A stretch of DNA of 60,000 nucleotides from Owenia fusiformis (Eukaryota; Annelida; Polychaeta; Sabellida; Oweniidae), in assembly GCA_903813345.2 (NCBI GenBank), contig CAIIXF020000007.1, positions 36,116,538-36,176,537 of the forward strand, written 5' to 3'. Position numbers and translations under genes: made by a program. Below the pieces are notes generated by a model. That model was given only the letters and a program-made list of their open reading frames with translations, was not told where the DNA came from and did not search any database. Of this stretch, positions 1 through 13,028 are shown piece by piece; the stretch's first letter is position 1, and every line of letters begins with the position of its first letter.

Positions 1-1513
1 CTCGCCTGTAGGCAAGATTCACAGATATGATTTTTTTTCAACTAGTCCCATTCGGTGACGCATATATGGATGGTTATAAAGACTGGGTCAAATCTGTCAG
101 GTGGTTTACTATAAGGAGAATATAAGCTGTAAACTTACCGACTGAGATATTCAAGTTCATAATTTTTAGTCCATTCTCGTGTTTTCTCAGTATATTTGCC
201 TCGGAGCCACTCAAACGATTTACTGTAAGTAAACTGTGTATAAACAAGCCATAAAATGACAAATCCAGAACAGGAACGTGGTGTATATTGTAAATAATAA
301 GGTTTCAAACGCAATGTCGTTCTAAAGACGACTACGTATGAATTCTATGGACGGTAACGTATTGTATTAGTTGTACATTAGATATTCAGCGGACGGTTAC
401 GTGCATTTACACCTTTCAAGTCAAGGTTGCTACTTCTGATAGCCTCATTCTATGTCATTGTTATAATGGGTAATCGATGGGATATTAAATTGCTTATATT
501 TGTTTTCAGGACTCGCAAGAGACGCTTTTGTTTGAGCCTCTATAGGGCAAGGAAAAAATTGTGTCTTGCTTTATTATGAAACCAATGAAAGTCAAAAAGA
601 TAGCAATATAGAGGCAAAAGAATAATTAGCATCAAATACTGATGAATATGACAAAATTAATAACAATGAATCAATACAATTCAAAATACATTGTTATGGC
701 TTGAGTAGAACATATTAGGTGGTTTCCAATGCTCAGTTGGCTTTTTATGATCATATGTAGGTTACATCTATATACCCCGAGGTCGTTAGGCAATGTAGAC
801 CATTGAATTTCAAACTCAACAGTTTTTCGCTTATTTCATGTTATCCCCGCGCATCAATTTGCAAAGACTACGTTCAAAATATACATTACTAAATACATGC
901 ATCACCGAATGCGATGCTTACATAAATCGTTCATCCTTTCATTGATACACAGTAGTAGAAAATAATGCACTAACCTTAGTTTTCTGTTCCATCGCGGCCA
1001 TTTTATTGGATAAATCAGTGAACGTAGCCGTCCAACCTCGTTTTCAGAGGTGGCGTAACCGTCATGCTATATCAGGGTGGATATCTGCACTGCTTGTTTT
1101 GGTATAGCACAGTCTGCATAGAGTGCAGCTGGTGAGATGACATTTAATAAATGACATTATCCTAGGATCAACAATATACTTTACCAGTGGTAATGACTTA
1201 CGGTAGTTGGGGAAGCTTGGAAACTAGTCTCTCCCAGTGCCCCAAAACAAAACCCAGTGTTCTCTCCAGGATTTTTTTTCTCAAGTGGGTACCAAACTTT
1301 TTATTTTACAATTTAGACCAAATTTGGTTAAGATATGCCTATTTTCCATGATTTTCTCATTTTGAAGAGGGTGTAAATTGATTCTCAGGTGGATATTTTT
1401 AAAAGCTAGAGTTGATGCCAACTTGCTTCAATTCAATGCTGGGGAGATCACGGAATCCACTGGTTTACATGACTAGATGCGTGTTTACAACGTAGTCTAG
1501 CGGTAGACACAGT
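1..1513. other. no gene recognised
   Basis: No exon, protein similarity or RNA gene could be supported here on either strand. The short open frames have no recognisable composition or splice context. The sequence is AT-rich and non-repetitive by eye. It lies 3' of the NHL-ending host gene and outside the large inverted repeat that begins near 1514. Confidence 0.6.
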
Positions 1514-4500
1514 AGGGGTCGTTTTGTAGTAGAAAGTTTTTTTCTTTGCATTTTTGGATACCTTATTGTGTCTACATAAAATATTAGGAAGATGCAAAAT
1601 TGTGCAGGTTGAGCATTTTTTATAAAATGACATTGAAATTATGTAATCATTTCAGAAGTGGGCGTGGCACTTTACTTAACATATTGTCATATAAAGGTTG
1701 TATTTTCACCTCAATAGACTGATATCTTAAAGTGTAAGCATGCTAGTAATAACTAGAGATAGCTAGAAATGATTTATGAGCACAATGTAAAGTAATTAAA
1801 TGATATATGATGTAACAATTTCAGGTGGATGTGGCAATTTTGCTACTTTTTACTCATTTTCACTTTTTCAGCTGAGCTTAATATTTTTGTAACTATTCCT
1901 ATTAAGAATAGAATATCCAAGTGTGCATGTTTATACAGAAATATTAGCTTAATGCACATTTCTGCAATTTGAATATCTTTTTAAGTAGGCATTGAAATTA
2001 CGTAATTATTTGAGAAGGGGGTGTGGCACTATTTACCTAACACTATCATATGAAGATTGTTCCTGTACGTGAAATAAGCGTTTTTCAAAGTTAATGCCTG
2101 CTTGTTGTAACTATAGATACCTAAAATGAAATATGTGCAAAAAGTTAATTAATTGCATAATAAATTATGTAACAATTACAGGTGGATGTGGCAATTTCTA
2201 TTTCCTCATCTTCACTTTTTCAGCAGAGCTTCCTAAAATTTGTACCGTGCAGTTATATAACTATGATATTATATTTGTGTAATTCTACTATTATAATTAT
2301 TATGTGAGTAAATTTCATAAAGAGCATTGGAATTATGTAATCACTTCAAAAATGGGCATTGTAGTATGGGTTGGTTTGCACCTGGAATGAAAATTTTTTC
2401 TTTGTAAATGGTTACTGTATCATATTCTAGATAAATTACGATTCAAATAGACATGGCAAATTATGAAATACACTAATAGACTCAATATATAGGTTATATA
2501 TTGCATAATGCGTATTGCTTGATATTTCGGGATATGATACAAATCTGATGTTTTTAAATTCACCTGTGCCTCCAAATATATAATCTACCTAATGTCCAAG
2601 AAATGAGTTTTAACAATAACATTACAAGATTCAAAGGGGGCAATATTTCAAAGAAGGTGTGCTGAATTGTTGACTCGGTTTATAGTAAAATTTGGACAAT
2701 ATCATCTCTTTCATAATCATATGCCAACTCATCAAGATCTCTTTCTCTGAACTCACATTAGGATCCGATATAGTTTAATGAATACTGGGTTTGATCAAGA
2801 TCACAAGATCTTTGTTCAGCTGACTACACACGTACATACTATACTGAATGTACAGATTTATGGTTCCTGGTTTCAAAGATATTGTGACGCTTTGTCCACA
2901 TCCACACTTGATAAACATTGTTTTAAGAACAAATTGGTCCACATTCAATACCAGAGCCTAATCTGACATGCTACACTATCAAATATGCATTTTGGACCAA
3001 TTCTGGGAGGCATTCCATGTCATTCAGATAAATAACCATATCTGGCATAATTGATGTGACATGGAGAAGCTTATCTTTAACTGTCCCATATATAGCAGCT
3101 ACTCTGCCTCTCGCTCAGCTTTTGTTAAAGTCATCATCGTGAAGACTGGGTAATTAGGTCCTGACTGCACCCAATGTTTAGGAGTGGGGCTTCTGGTTGT
3201 TTTTTATCTTCAAAATGGCCACCTGTGTAGCTCAGCGGTAGCGCAGGTACCTCTTGCGCAATAGGTCCCTGATTCGATCCCCGGTTCAGGCAAGACTAAA
3301 TTTGCTTGTTTGCGTGAAGTACTTCAGGGTGTTTGACTGAGTGGTCCGCAACTCGTACAAAAGGCTGTGGTGTGTGCTTATGTCTATGTATAGGTGCACA
3401 TAAAAGAACACAGGGCTCCTTAAAGGAGGGGTTTCTGGGTCTATCTTCCATGTTTATTACGTAAATTACGACCGTATATCGGGCCGTATATATACGGGAC
3501 ATACCCAAGAGGTATTGCTCACCTTCATTGGTGGTAAACAAAATACAATACAATCAATTGATTGAAGTTTACATGCATTTGAAGAGCTTTAACATTCAGA
3601 GGGAAATTATTTCTACTCGGCATTTTTATTCACATGCAAATGATGCTTCTTTCATTTCCTGGATACCAAATTCTGACATGAACATACCCATGGATGTCAT
3701 AAATCTTGTCAGCATGTACATATTCTTACAGGAACAATCAGGGTAATACCATTGCTCTGAAACTGCTATATGTTGTCGCTGCTGGTCGTTGGTAGACATG
3801 ATATACTCTTGGCCAAAATCATAGCTTAAATCTCTGAGCTTCCATCAACAATACCATTTTTGTTGCTAGTTTCATTGACTTCATAATGGGTTTGATATAC
3901 AGCGATGTAGTTAGCCCCTTATCTCTTGCTAACTTTGTATTGTGGCCACCATGCTTTGGAATGAACCTCCCTGTCAGATGATATCTGAGCATGTGTCAGT
4001 GGTTTGGTCAGGAAACATGTTTGTAGCATGGCACTGATTTATACAGCACCTGGGGCTATTATCTTAATCTGCATTTAGGTAATCAAACAGGTGATATAGC
4101 ATTATAAACCACAATTTTATATAAAATGATGTAATTTATGATGTAACTAATTATTATTTTGCACATAAATAATTTATAAATATCTGTAGTTATACCTAGC
4201 ATGCTTATATTTTAAAATATCAGTCGATTCATGTGCAAAGAAAACCTTTATATGGTGTTTTTAAGTGGAGAGAGTGCCACACCCCCATCTATAATGATTA
4301 CATAATTCCAATGCCAATTTATGAAGAATACTCAACCTGCAGTATTTTGAAACCTTGGTAATACCTTTTCAATTGATGAAGATATATATTTGGGTCATAC
4401 TTTAGCAGTCACAAAAATATGAAGAAACTCTGCTAAAAAAGTGAAAACAGTGACAAAATTGAACCTCCCACCTTTAGATTGTAACGTCATGAATGATGTA

Positions 4501-5345
4501 ATTAATTAACATTTTACACATGAACCATTTATAGCTGTAGCTGAATTTATAACTAACATCCTAATTACAATACATCAGTTGTTTTGTGTGCAGAAACAAC
4601 CTTTATATCGTGGTTTGTAAAGTAAAGCACCATGCCCCTGGTATGCTGACAAAATTGACACACCCACCTTAGATTGTTACGTCATTAATTATGTAATTAA
4701 TTAACACATTGCACACCAATCATGTATAGCTATCTGAAGTTATTACTAGCATGTTCATACTTAAATAAAACACTTGGTTCTTGAGCAGAAACAACCTTCA
4801 TATTATGGTTTTTGAAGTAAAGTGCCACGCCGCCTCCTAAAATCATTACATAATTTTAATGCCTAATTATGAAAAATAAAAACCTGGTGTATTGTGCAAC
4901 TTGCTAATATTTGTTCAGTTGTTAAACATAGAATACCTGGGTCATATCTTGGGAATTGTTCAAAAATATTAGGAAGCTCAGCTAAAAAAGTGAAAATGAG
5001 TAAAGAGAAGCAAAATTGCCATATCCACCTGAAATTGTTACGTAATATATCATTTAATTGCTTTACATTGTGCTCATAAATCATTTCTAGCTATCTGTAG
5101 TTATTACTAGCATGCTTACACTTTAAGATATCAGTCTATTGAGGTGAAGATGCAACCTTTATATGATAATATGTTAAGTAGAGTGCCACGCCCACCTCTG
5201 AAATGATTACATAATTTCAATGTCATTTTATAAAAAATGCTCAACCTGCACAATTTTGCATCTTCCTAATATTTTATGCAGACACAATAAGGTATCCAAA
5301 AATGCAAAGAAAAAAACTTTCTACCACAAAACGACCTTTGGGGTC
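1514..5345. repeat. large inverted (fold-back) repeat with internal tandem units
   Basis: The left arm (about 1514-2365) returns as its reverse complement in the right arm (about 4100-5345). The outer ends match at GTCGTTTTGTAGTAGAAAG (1519-1537) and its complement near 5318-5337. Both arms are built of units of roughly 350 bp carrying the words GTGCCACGCCCACCT and ATTACATAATT. The left arm has about three units and the right about four, so they are not simple mirror images. The spacer (2366-4099) holds a SINE and no gene. This fits a fold-back type DNA element or its decayed internal-deletion derivative. No transposase was seen. Confidence 0.75.
3217..3555 (+). mobile_element. tRNA-derived SINE, full-length copy
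   Basis: The head looks like a tRNA, with an A box (TAGCTCAGCGGTAGCGCA near 3230) and a B box (GATTCGATCCCC near 3271), the two internal RNA polymerase III promoter elements. A non-tRNA body follows with AAAAGAACACAGGGCTCC and GGAGGGGTTTCTGG. A second copy with the same head-body-tail order lies inverted at 18362-18671, which shows this is a dispersed family and not a tRNA gene. The tail is A-rich (near 3537-3555). Confidence 0.85.
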
Positions 5346-5899
5346 ATTTTCCTATTTGGCAACTGGACTAACGGGTGATGTCTCTAGACATTGACTAAGC
5401 TACTTTAAACCAAGATACTATGAACACCTGTCTAATTTGAACACCTGGCTAATCTGAACACCTCCCAATTGACCACTTTTTTCGGTTCCATCCTTTTGAT
5501 ATCTCCAATTTACCCACACGTTTAAGAAACCTTGAAATGTGAACAGCTCCAAATGTGAAAAGTGAGCAATCATGTTTGAAAAATTAAGCTGTCTAAATAT
5601 GAACAGTTTTCATACAATGTTTCAATATACAACATTGCTCAAGTATTTCTTATTTATCACTTTACTGTTTTTATTAAGTTATTCTAACTTTTGAAAAACA
5701 TCAATAAAAAGTCAAGATGTTAAAACTGCCTAATCTTTTTAAAATGACTATTGACAATGTGTTCACATTTCTTCAGAATTCAGAACCTCATGGATGCAAC
5801 AAAACTCGGTTAAATGCTCTTCCCAAACTCTTCATAATCCAGTCAGAATGACGATCAGATTAGACAGGTTTTACTGTAATAGTATTTCTAGGCAATTTA
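5346..5899. other. no gene recognised
   Basis: AT-rich sequence between the large inverted repeat and a MITE. The words CTAATTTGAACACCTGG and CTAATCTGAACACCTCC repeat locally near 5430-5470. I see no exon. Confidence 0.5.
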
Positions 5900-6144
5900 C
5901 ACTGGCGGATCCAGAAGCTAACGAAGGGGATCCACATTTTGATTGGGAAAAAGTTTTTGGCCCCTAAAATCAAAATTTGGGCCCAAATTTCGAAAATTTA
6001 AGGCCAAGTTTTTGATAATTTGGCCAAAAAGGGCCCAAAAAGGCCAACTTATGCCAAAAAAACTTTTTGACCACAAAATGTTTGCGGGCCTAGAATTTTT
6101 TCTGGTCCCACCAAAGAGGGGGGGGGGGGCTGGATCCGCCAGTG
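5900..6144. mobile_element. MITE with perfect 15-bp terminal inverted repeats
   Basis: The ends are CACTGGCGGATCCAG (5900-5914) and its exact reverse complement CTGGATCCGCCAGTG (6130-6144). The 245-bp interior is low complexity (AAAA, GGCC and a G run at 6118-6129) and is also partly self-complementary. No transposase coding is present, so it would be non-autonomous. I could not find a convincing target-site duplication in the flanks. The open frames over it on both strands are repeat translations. Confidence 0.75.
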
Positions 6145-7769
6145 ACTTATTAATATTTTGACTCACATCTGACTTTTCTATTGGTATATCAATATCACTA
6201 TTGGATATTGAGTTATATAAATGAATACAGTATACATCAACATTATGAAAAGGCTTCATAATCTAGTTGCTTACTTTTTCCTATACTTATATAACTATGA
6301 CTATACTTATATTGGGCCATTATTATTGAAGAAATGCATATTCTATGAACATAAGCCTTATGTCAAATGCAAAATTTGTCACAAAGTAGGAATTTTAACC
6401 AGCTCTTACTTTTCTCCTTGTGAGAGGAGTTACATTTACAATATTTAGTTGCCTAATTCAATTTTAGGAAAAGTCAGTAAATTTCAGGTCAAAAGTCCTG
6501 AAAAGTCCCTGCCATTTAAGAGTTAAACTATTTACAGTAATTGCATATTCTTAAATGCCTTGGTGTTCAGTTTTTCTCATATGACTATCCCAGATACAGC
6601 CATCTTCCCTTATGCCAGATATTGCAATCTTTCATCCTAAAAAGGTACACAATGAGCTTACCTGTGATATCCCATAATAATCAATACAACATAGCAACAT
6701 GTACACTGTTGCCATGAGTATACATGCTTTTCCATTCGTTTTCTACAATATATGTTATGATGTCATAACAATGGAGAGATGAATTTGCTCAGTGTTGTCA
6801 TCAAAATGTGAAAAATGGCATGGCAATACAGTCAGATCATTTCTCTATCTTTTGTTATTGTTTACTTCATAGTGATAAAGGAATTGACAAATATTTTAAA
6901 ATTACCTCCTGTTTAAGTTCCAATCATTTTTATAGATTATATTGATGGATTTAATATCACTGAATATGGTATTGCTTGTTGAGGATCACACAACATTACC
7001 GTTTATCATTTATTTGAGATTTAAGCAGGGGTCCATTTTTTAAGAAATAATCGTTTTAAAAGATTTCTTGTGAATAGATAATAAATAAGTACAAAAAGCA
7101 TGAATTATTATATATCAAGAGCAAAATGTAAAATTTCAACTGAAAAATTAGATCAAAATGGAATCCATGTTCACAGTGGGGGGTATAACTCATCAAACAC
7201 TGGATAATTTTTTTTAAAGCTTATTGTTACACCCTAATGTTTTTAATTTGCTTTTTTAATTAGGATTATAGCATTGACCATTTATGAATTTTTGAGCACC
7301 ATACAAAGTTACAGAACTTCATTTATGAACGATTTCAGCAGGGGTCTATTTTACAAATATTAAATATTTTTCCGGATAGTTCTTAGATAAAAAGCTAGTA
7401 CATTGTTACGATTAAATTACATCATTGAAGTGAATAAATCATGAAAACAGGTTTCATCCTGATGTCTTCAACCTAATTCGTATAACGCCATTTCACAAAT
7501 GGGGGGAGGGGACATTGACCTCCACTTGGGGATCTTTATTACTTATATGATTTCAATATTACAGTAATGTCGGTATCATTATAAAGAGGCATTAAATAAA
7601 TGTAGACTATTATAAATACGTTGACAGCAAGAAGATTTATAAAATTTAAACTGTAAAATGAGATAACAATGGGCTCTAAAATTACAATGATTGGTGTAAC
7701 TAACAAATTTTTACTTTATCAGCTTAGTATTATGTCCTAACAATTGAAATTAATTTTAAATAGTTATCC
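6145..7769. other. no gene recognised
   Basis: AT-rich, mostly unique sequence. The phrase AGCAGGGGTC occurs at about 7025 and 7339 with similar neighbours, suggesting an old tandem duplication of about 315 bp. Nothing coding is supported. Confidence 0.5.
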
Positions 7770-8350
7770 CATTGAAAGAAGTTCGGAAGGATATAGGTAA
7801 TGGGCCTCCGTCCGTCCATCCGTCCGTATGTACGAATGTCCGTTCGGGCAATAACTCAAATACCGTTGGCCCGATTTTGTTCATATTTTGTACACATATA
7901 CCCTATGGGGGTAGAAGTTCTGCTCGAAAGCCGATTTTCAAAATGGCCGCTCATTTAAAAATAGCGGCCATTTTAGTGCCGATTTTACAGTAATTTTGGT
8001 GCAATATGTAAAACTATAGCAATATCTTTTAAATGAAAAAAATTATATAGGACATTAATAAAGCTAGAAATGTAGATATTAAAGAAGCACATGGCAGCCA
8101 TCTTGAAAAATGGTGGCCTTTACTTGTTATCTTACGATTTTTGCTGTAACTCGAAAAGTAGTGGAGTGATTTCGTTCATATCTGGTATGTCAATACTATA
8201 AGCATGGCACACTGTCTAATGACACTTTTGGTAGAAGGCGGCCATTTTAAACATAGCCGCTATTTTAACGTATTTTACTATAACTCGAAAAGTTGTGGAG
8301 CGATTTTGATCATCTCTGGTATGTGAATACTCTAAACATGGCACACTGAA
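7770..8350. repeat. dispersed repeat with CCGT-rich head and GCGGCCATTTT sub-repeats
   Basis: It starts with a (TCCG)n-like stretch near 7807-7845 and continues with repeats of two phrases: ATAACTCGAAAAG-like words (8149, 8281) and GCGGCCATTTT-like words (about 7962, 8237). Such CCGT-headed, sub-repetitive elements are common in invertebrate genomes. The open frame at 7772-7993 is a repeat translation and not a gene. Confidence 0.55.
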
Positions 8351-8819
8351 TTTTTTGAATATCTTAAAGTGGTTCAGATTTTCATTTATTGAAGATTTAT
8401 TTCAAGATTAATTCATAAAAAATGAGCAATAATTCTAATAACGTCATTTCTGCGGGCAATCTTAAACAAATACTGAATGATCAGGAGCTGGATATGGCAG
8501 AATACCTATTTGAGAAAAAAATATTGGGGGAGACGGTATTAATTAATTTCATGGGACAGTCTATTTTCTACTAAATAAAATAATCAGGGTAAACGCTTTT
8601 CTATAACTAAAGTTATTTGCTTGTAAAGATGCTTGTAGAGCCCGTATCATAAAAATCATATATTCTTTCACCCCACATCATATCATATGCTTTATTGATG
8701 TTAAAATCCATTTTTATAAATAGTGGGAATAAATTCCTAACTCATCTTAGATTATGATTTAAATGCAATATTATAGGCGATCAAATGCTTTTTCCAAGGT
8801 TTTAAAATGTAAACAGTGC

Positions 8820-10380
8820 TTAATTTCAGTGCTCAACAGGTGAAAGCATATTTAGGAATATAGGCAGAAACAATTTGCAGATCAACGAAAACAAGATTGT
8901 GTTCAAAGAAAGTGAACTAAATGGAACCATTATTTTTAATTATGTTGAATGCAAAATATAGTCAGACAGAAGATATTATTTTCAATTAAACAGATAAAAT
9001 CAATATATCATGATAATGACCTTTCCAAAAGCCCATAAGTGGAAAATTCGTTATTTACTTCAAAAGTGTCAATATCTAATATTTTTCATTATTATGGACC
9101 TCTGTTAAAACCCTCAATGATAAGTAAACGGTAATGTTGACAGGTCATCTACGGGTGAAAACGTATGTAGGAATATATGTTTTATCATTTAAACATATCA
9201 TTAACAATTGACGGATCAACGAAAAACAAAATGATGTTAAAAAAAGTGAACTAAATGGAACCATTATTTTTTATCACCTTGAATGCAAAATATAGTCAAA
9301 CAGACGATCTTAGTTTCAATTAAACAGATAAAATCAATATGGCATACTAATATTAATAACCTTGCCAAAAAAACTTCAAAAATATCAAAATCTAATATTT
9401 TTTATATTTTTTTGTGAACCCCTGTTAAACCCCTCAATAATTAATAAAAAAGTTTATTGGTCTCTTGAACACATCGAGATAAAATCAATATGTTATACAC
9501 ATAAACTTTCCAAAAGCTGATTAATGACTAAATAATCTGTTGTAAACTTCAAAACTATCAAAATCTAATATTTTTGTTGACCCCTCCCTGATAAACACCT
9601 CAATTATAAGTAAACGGTAAAGTTCTCAACAGGTGAAAATGTATGTGATAATATATGTTTTATCATTTACACATATCATTTAACAATTGGAGGATCAACA
9701 AAAACAAGATGATGTTAAAAGAAAGTGAACAAAATGGAACAATTATTTCTAATCATTTTGAATGCAAAATATAATCAGACAGTACAGACGATCTTAATTT
9801 CAATTAAACAGATAAGATCAATAGGTCGTGCTAATAACCTTCTCAAAAACTGATTCATGAGTAGATAATCCTTTGTAAACTTCAAAAATACCAGAATCTA
9901 ATATTTTTATTTTTTTGTGGACCCCTGTCAAACCCCTCAATAATAAGTAAATGGTAATGTTGACAAGTACTCAACATGTGAAAACGTATGTAGGAATATA
10001 TGTTTTATCATTTAAACATATCAAAACAATTGGCGGATCAACAAAAAACAAGATGATGTTAAAAGAAGGTGAACTAAATGGAACAATTAATTTTAATCAT
10101 TTTAAATGCAAAATATAGTCAGACAGGTGATCTTATTTTCAATTAAACAGATAAAATCAATATGTCATGCTAATAACCTTCCCAAAAACCGATTCATAAG
10201 TACATAATCTGTTGTAAACTTCAAAAATATCAAAATCTAATATTTTTTATTTTTTGTGGACCCCTGTTAAACCCATCAATAATAAGTAAATGGTAATGTT
10301 GACAAGTGCTCAACAAGTGAAAACGTATGCAGATATATGTGTTTTATCATTTAAACTCATTAAAACGATTGGAGGATGAA
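8820..10380. repeat. tandem repeat of about 340-bp units, about five copies
   Basis: The phrase TGAAAACGTATGTAGG and close variants recur near 8842, 9157, 9632, 9979 and 10318. Each is followed by TATATGTTTTATCATTTAAA, then AAATGGAAC, then CAGATAAAATCAATA, then GACCCCTGTTAAACCC. Spacing is about 320-345 bp except for one incomplete unit around 9475. Copies are diverged by substitutions and small indels. No coding. Confidence 0.75.
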
Positions 10381-10592
10381 CAGGAGGAAACAGCTTAATT
10401 AAGGCTTATCTGAGAAATTCCAGTATCACTATCAAGGCAGATGCTGTCTGTAGCATAACTATATCATTTGTGATTGCCTTGAAATTGACATGTATATTTT
10501 CATTGGTTGTGTGACAAACGACAGGGTCATTCATAGGTGCACAGAATGATGCACCTGTAACAGTAGGATCTTTATTAAAATCTTACATAGAT

Positions 10593-11722
10593 ATTGACCC
10601 TACATTACAGTCAAAATGTTGACCCTACATTACAGTCAAAATATTGACCCTACGTTACGTTCAAAATGTTGACCTCACATTACAGTCAAAAGGAATTGAC
10701 CCTGCATTACAGTCAAAATATTGACCCTACATTACATTCAAAATGTTGACCTTACATTACAGTCAAAAGGTTGACCCTACATTACAGTCAGAATATTGAC
10801 CCTACATTTATACGTTTAAAATGTTGACCTTACATTACAGTCAAAAGATTGACCCTGCATTACAGTTAAAATATTGACCCTACATTACAGTCAAAATGTT
10901 GACCATGCATAACAGTTAAAATTTTGACCTTATATTATAGTCAAGACCTTGACCCTACATTACAGTCAAAATATGACCCTACATTAGAGTCAAATGTTGA
11001 CCCTACATTACAGTCAAGACCTTGACCCTATGTTATAGTCAACATACTGACCTACATTAGAGTCAAATGTTGACCCTACATTACAGTCACAATGTTAACT
11101 CTGTATTACAGTCAAAATATTGACCCTACATTACAGTCAAAATCTTGACCCTACATTTCAGTCAAAATGGTGACCCTACATTACAGTCAAAATATTGACA
11201 CTACATTACAGTCAAAATGTTGACTCTGCATTACAGTCAAAATGTTGACCCTACATTACTGTCTAAATATTGACCCTACATTACAGTCAAAATGTTGACC
11301 CTACATTACAGTCTAAATATTGACCCTACACTACAGTCAAAATGTTGACCTGCATTACAGTTAAAATATTGACCCTACATTACAGTCAAAATCTTGACCC
11401 TACATTTCAGTCAAAATGTTGACCCTACATTACAGTCAAAATATTGACACTACATTATAGTCAAAATGTTGACTCTGCATTACAGTCAAAATATTGACTG
11501 CATGATGGTCAAAATGTTGACTCTGCATTACTGTCAAAATGTCGACTCTGCATTATGATCAAAATGTTGACTCTGCATTACTGTCAAATGGTCAAAATGT
11601 TGACTGCATTACTGTCAAAATGTTGACTCTGCATTACAGTCAAAATGTTGACTCTGCATTACTGTCAAAATGTTGACTCTGCATTACAATCAAAATATTG
11701 ACTCTGCATTATGGTCAAAATG
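10593..11722. repeat. 24-bp minisatellite, about 47 units
   Basis: The unit reads TTGACCCTACATTACAG followed by TCAAAAT, repeated for 1,130 bp. The 3' third shifts to a TTGACTCTGCATTACTG variant. Each unit carries the complementary words TTGAC and GTCAA. They can pair across the 11-base unit core or across the AAT-G junction between units, and they vary less than the core. No coding or splice signal seen. Confidence 0.9.
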
Positions 11723-13028
11723 TTAAAAAAATACAGATAGTGTACTAATCATTATAACTCAGCAAAGCCAGCGCGTCACCGTCTAGGTCATTCCAAGGCA
11801 TGTGTTGCAATTAAAAAAATAAAATCAGTATCTTACATGTCTTATACAATATCCTACAAGAATCCTTCATCACATAAAGCAATGTACACGTATATGGTTT
11901 TCTTGGGCGTACATTAATTTCTAAATTTTAAAGCTCTCTTCTAAGTCACATTTATTTTCAGAGACAAAGGATTATGTTTTTAAAAGTCCTTATTTTGATT
12001 GACCATTAAAAACTGTGAGCTTTCAAAGCAAAGAATTAAGAAATTCAATGGTCCCCAGAGGTGTATGGATCAAAAACAAACATGGTTCAACTGTTTTTAT
12101 ATCTTACATGTAGCTTCTAAGTTAGAATCAATAATGGTGTATGCTATCAAGCCGTATTCAGTTAAATTGATTTTCAAACTGAAAATACATTTAGGATACT
12201 AATTCAAAATGAAATTTGATTTGAACGTTCATAAGTTTAGAAACGATCTACTTACAATTATCAAAGAACATATATATCCATAATTAATCCTGATATTTGT
12301 AAATATGTAATTAATCCTAATTAGCTTTAATGAATTCAGACTCCGTTTTATGGCAAATATAACTATCATTTGGTTGAGTAGTTTTCACATTTTTGTTTTG
12401 TAACCGATAATTGTTGTTGTATCTCTTGGAATTGTTGTTGTTGTTTGTGTTGTAATTGTCACTGCTTTGTTTGTCTTGAGTTGGTGTTGTATTTCTTGTC
12501 ATTATTGAAATAACTTGTGTTGTTATTGTCAATATTGGTGTAATATCAGTGTTGTAATTATCACTGCTGTCATTGTCTTTGATTTGTTGTTGTTGTTGTT
12601 TTATTTGTCAGTGTTGTTTTTCACTTCAATCAGGATGCTGGGCTGAAACATAATTTTGATAATTAGTTGTAATTAAATTCATCTGTTTGGCAAAAACAAT
12701 TCATTTTACTATAATTGTTTACTTCTACTGTTTACAATCTGCACTTTCATTCCACAATTCATTTCAACATTAATTTAACATATTTTCTCAATTATTTTCA
12801 ATTTGTAATCATTTGTTATTATAAATTGATGTGTTTGAAACGTATATTCAATGTAATAATGCAGTATTTAATTGATATTAACTAATTCTAACATATTTTC
12901 TCAACTAATTTCAATTTGAAATCATTTATCATCATACAGTTATGTATTTTAAAACATTGTATTCATGTAATTATGCAGTATTCAATTGATATTTGCTAAT
13001 TGTTTTAATGTTTTGTTTTCTATTTACC
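11723..13028. other. downstream flank of the host gene, with a TTG-rich tract
   Basis: This lies directly 3' of the NHL stop codon on the minus strand, so its right part is probably the 3' UTR. A TTG/TTGTTG-rich tract covers about 12405-12605 and reads as Asn/Thr-rich low complexity on the minus strand. I do not treat that as coding because it has no recognisable domain or splice context. The left part is plain AT-rich sequence. Confidence 0.5.
12600..12605 (-). terminator. possible polyadenylation signal of the host gene
   Basis: TTTATT on the + strand reads AATAAA on the minus strand, about 425 nt past the stop codon at 13029. It is the nearest canonical hexamer I noticed downstream of the stop. 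Such hexamers are frequent by chance in AT-rich DNA, so this is a candidate only. Confidence 0.25.

Noticed and set aside
3225-3295. tRNA gene
   Set aside because: A and B boxes are present, but the sequence continues into a SINE body that recurs at 18362-18671, and a full cloverleaf with acceptor stem was not evident.
5918-6259. 113-codon minus-strand frame
   Set aside because: It is mostly the translation of the low-complexity interior of the 5900-6144 MITE.
10593-11722. Second CRISPR-like regular array
   Set aside because: It is a head-to-tail 24-bp minisatellite without unique spacers.
12317-12532. Asn/Thr-rich 71-codon frame on the minus strand
   Set aside because: Pure TTG/AAC simple-sequence translation with no splice or domain support, in the probable 3' UTR region.
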